Source of the DNA: Spirochaetales bacterium | GTDB lineage: Bacteria; Spirochaetota; Spirochaetia; SZUA-6; DRHE01 | Assembly: GCA_016930895.1 (NCBI GenBank) | Contig: JAFGFV010000224.1 | Span: 1-6,493, forward strand | Direction of reading: 5' to 3' | DNA length: 6,493 bases | Part shown: one piece after another, positions 6,291-6,493 of the stretch | How the letters are laid out: each line of letters begins with the position of its first letter | How positions within the stretch are numbered: position 1 is the first letter of the stretch | Notes under the pieces: generated by a model | Databases searched by the model: none | What the model saw: only the letters and a program-made list of their open reading frames with translations | What the model was told of the DNA's origin: nothing | Made by a program: the position numbers and the translations under genes

Positions 6291-6302
6291 CCCTCGGCTG
6301 AC
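6279..6302 (+). terminator. Hairpin overlapping the stop codon of the 220-aa gene, weak terminator candidate
   Basis: GTCGGCCGA (6279-6287) pairs with TCGGCTGAC (6294-6302) as a 9-bp stem with one G-U pair, around a 6-nt loop that contains the TAG stop (6288-6290). A competing smaller hairpin, CGGCT (6295-6299) with AGCCG (6303-6307), uses the same right arm. No T-tract follows directly, so termination efficiency is uncertain. Confidence 0.4.
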
Positions 6303-6350
6303 AGCCGCAGAGCAGCTCGGAATCCTCGGCAAATTTGCTCCCACATTTTC

Positions 6351-6379
6351 TTGCGTTCCTGCCGCCGCGGAAGTAGGAT
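6351..6379 (+). promoter_or_regulatory. Sigma70-type promoter for the secreted-protein gene at the right edge
   Basis: TTGCGT (6351-6356) and TAGGAT (6374-6379) are 17 bp apart. The predicted start near 6386 gives a leader of about 32 nt before the GTG at 6418. A short AT-rich stretch (about 6331-6350) just upstream of the -35 could act as an UP-like element. Confidence 0.5.
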
Positions 6380-6417
6380 GGTCTCTTCGACCGTCGGGTG
6401 CGCAGGGGGAAAGCGCT

Positions 6418-6493
6418 GTGAGGCCGTTTCGGGCTCTGGGCGCGGGGGCTTTGCTGTGGCTCACCCTGTCGGCTCCGGCCCCTGCTGACGACA
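6418..6493 (+). CDS. N-terminus of an exported protein, cut by the window edge
   Basis: A GTG start has AGGGGGA (6404-6410) 7 nt upstream. The 25 visible residues begin MRPFRALGAGALLWLTLSAP: a basic n-region, a hydrophobic core of about 14 residues, and APA before DD, which suits signal peptidase I cleavage. The mature protein is therefore probably periplasmic or secreted. Nothing can be said of its function because the rest lies outside the window. The other rightward start nearby, the ATG at 6378, has a different frame that stops within about 35 codons. Confidence 0.72.
   Translation, partial: MRPFRALGAGALLWLTLSAPAPADD

Noticed and set aside
4357..6464. Two long leftward open frames opposite the SDR and 220-aa genes
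   Set aside because: They overlap well-supported rightward genes and each other, and show low-complexity translations typical of antisense frames in GC-rich DNA.

Overview
This is a high-GC bacterial window with dense, mostly leaderless intergenic spacing and Shine-Dalgarno-type starts. The gene set (a MATE transporter, a B12-domain radical SAM enzyme, a cytoplasmic GH13 glycosidase, and an SDR resembling chlorophyll b reductase) fits a high-GC Gram-negative, perhaps of the former Deltaproteobacteria. That placement is a weak inference from gene content and codon bias. No rRNA, tRNA, CRISPR array, insertion sequence or integrase was seen.

Left part (1-2788). The C-terminal four-fifths of a MATE-family efflux protein enters from the left edge and ends at 1099. 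It converges on a leftward gene (2591 to 1158) for a B12-binding-domain radical SAM protein. A GC-rich inverted repeat lies in the 58-bp convergent gap. The radical SAM gene is divergent from everything to its right. The shared 197-bp divergent region is the most AT-rich part of the window. It carries a -10 element facing left, two 9-bp direct repeats 11 bp apart upstream of that -10, and a good sigma70-type promoter facing right. The right-facing -35 contains a further copy of the repeat core in the opposite orientation.

Middle part (2789-5478). A 49-residue lysine/glutamate-rich protein with a strong ribosome binding site is followed after 50 bp by a 461-aa GH13 alpha-glucan hydrolase with all four catalytic regions intact. 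The GH13 stop codon lies in the loop of a perfect 9-bp hairpin, and that hairpin is the first unit of a 27-bp tandem repeat with about 2.7 copies. Next comes an SDR oxidoreductase whose active-site signature matches the NYC1/NOL chlorophyll b reductase-like branch. These three genes could be one transcription unit. A strong hairpin with a T-rich tail ends the SDR gene.

Right part (5479-6493). The T-rich tail of that terminator also forms the -35 of a promoter for a 220-aa protein that I do not recognise. A second hairpin overlaps that gene's stop codon. At the right edge, a promoter, a ribosome binding site and a GTG start open a signal-peptide-bearing gene that is cut off by the window.

I see no obvious single multi-gene defence or biosynthetic system. 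The least explained elements are the 49-aa and 220-aa proteins, the hairpin repeat array at the GH13 stop, and the divergent control region.
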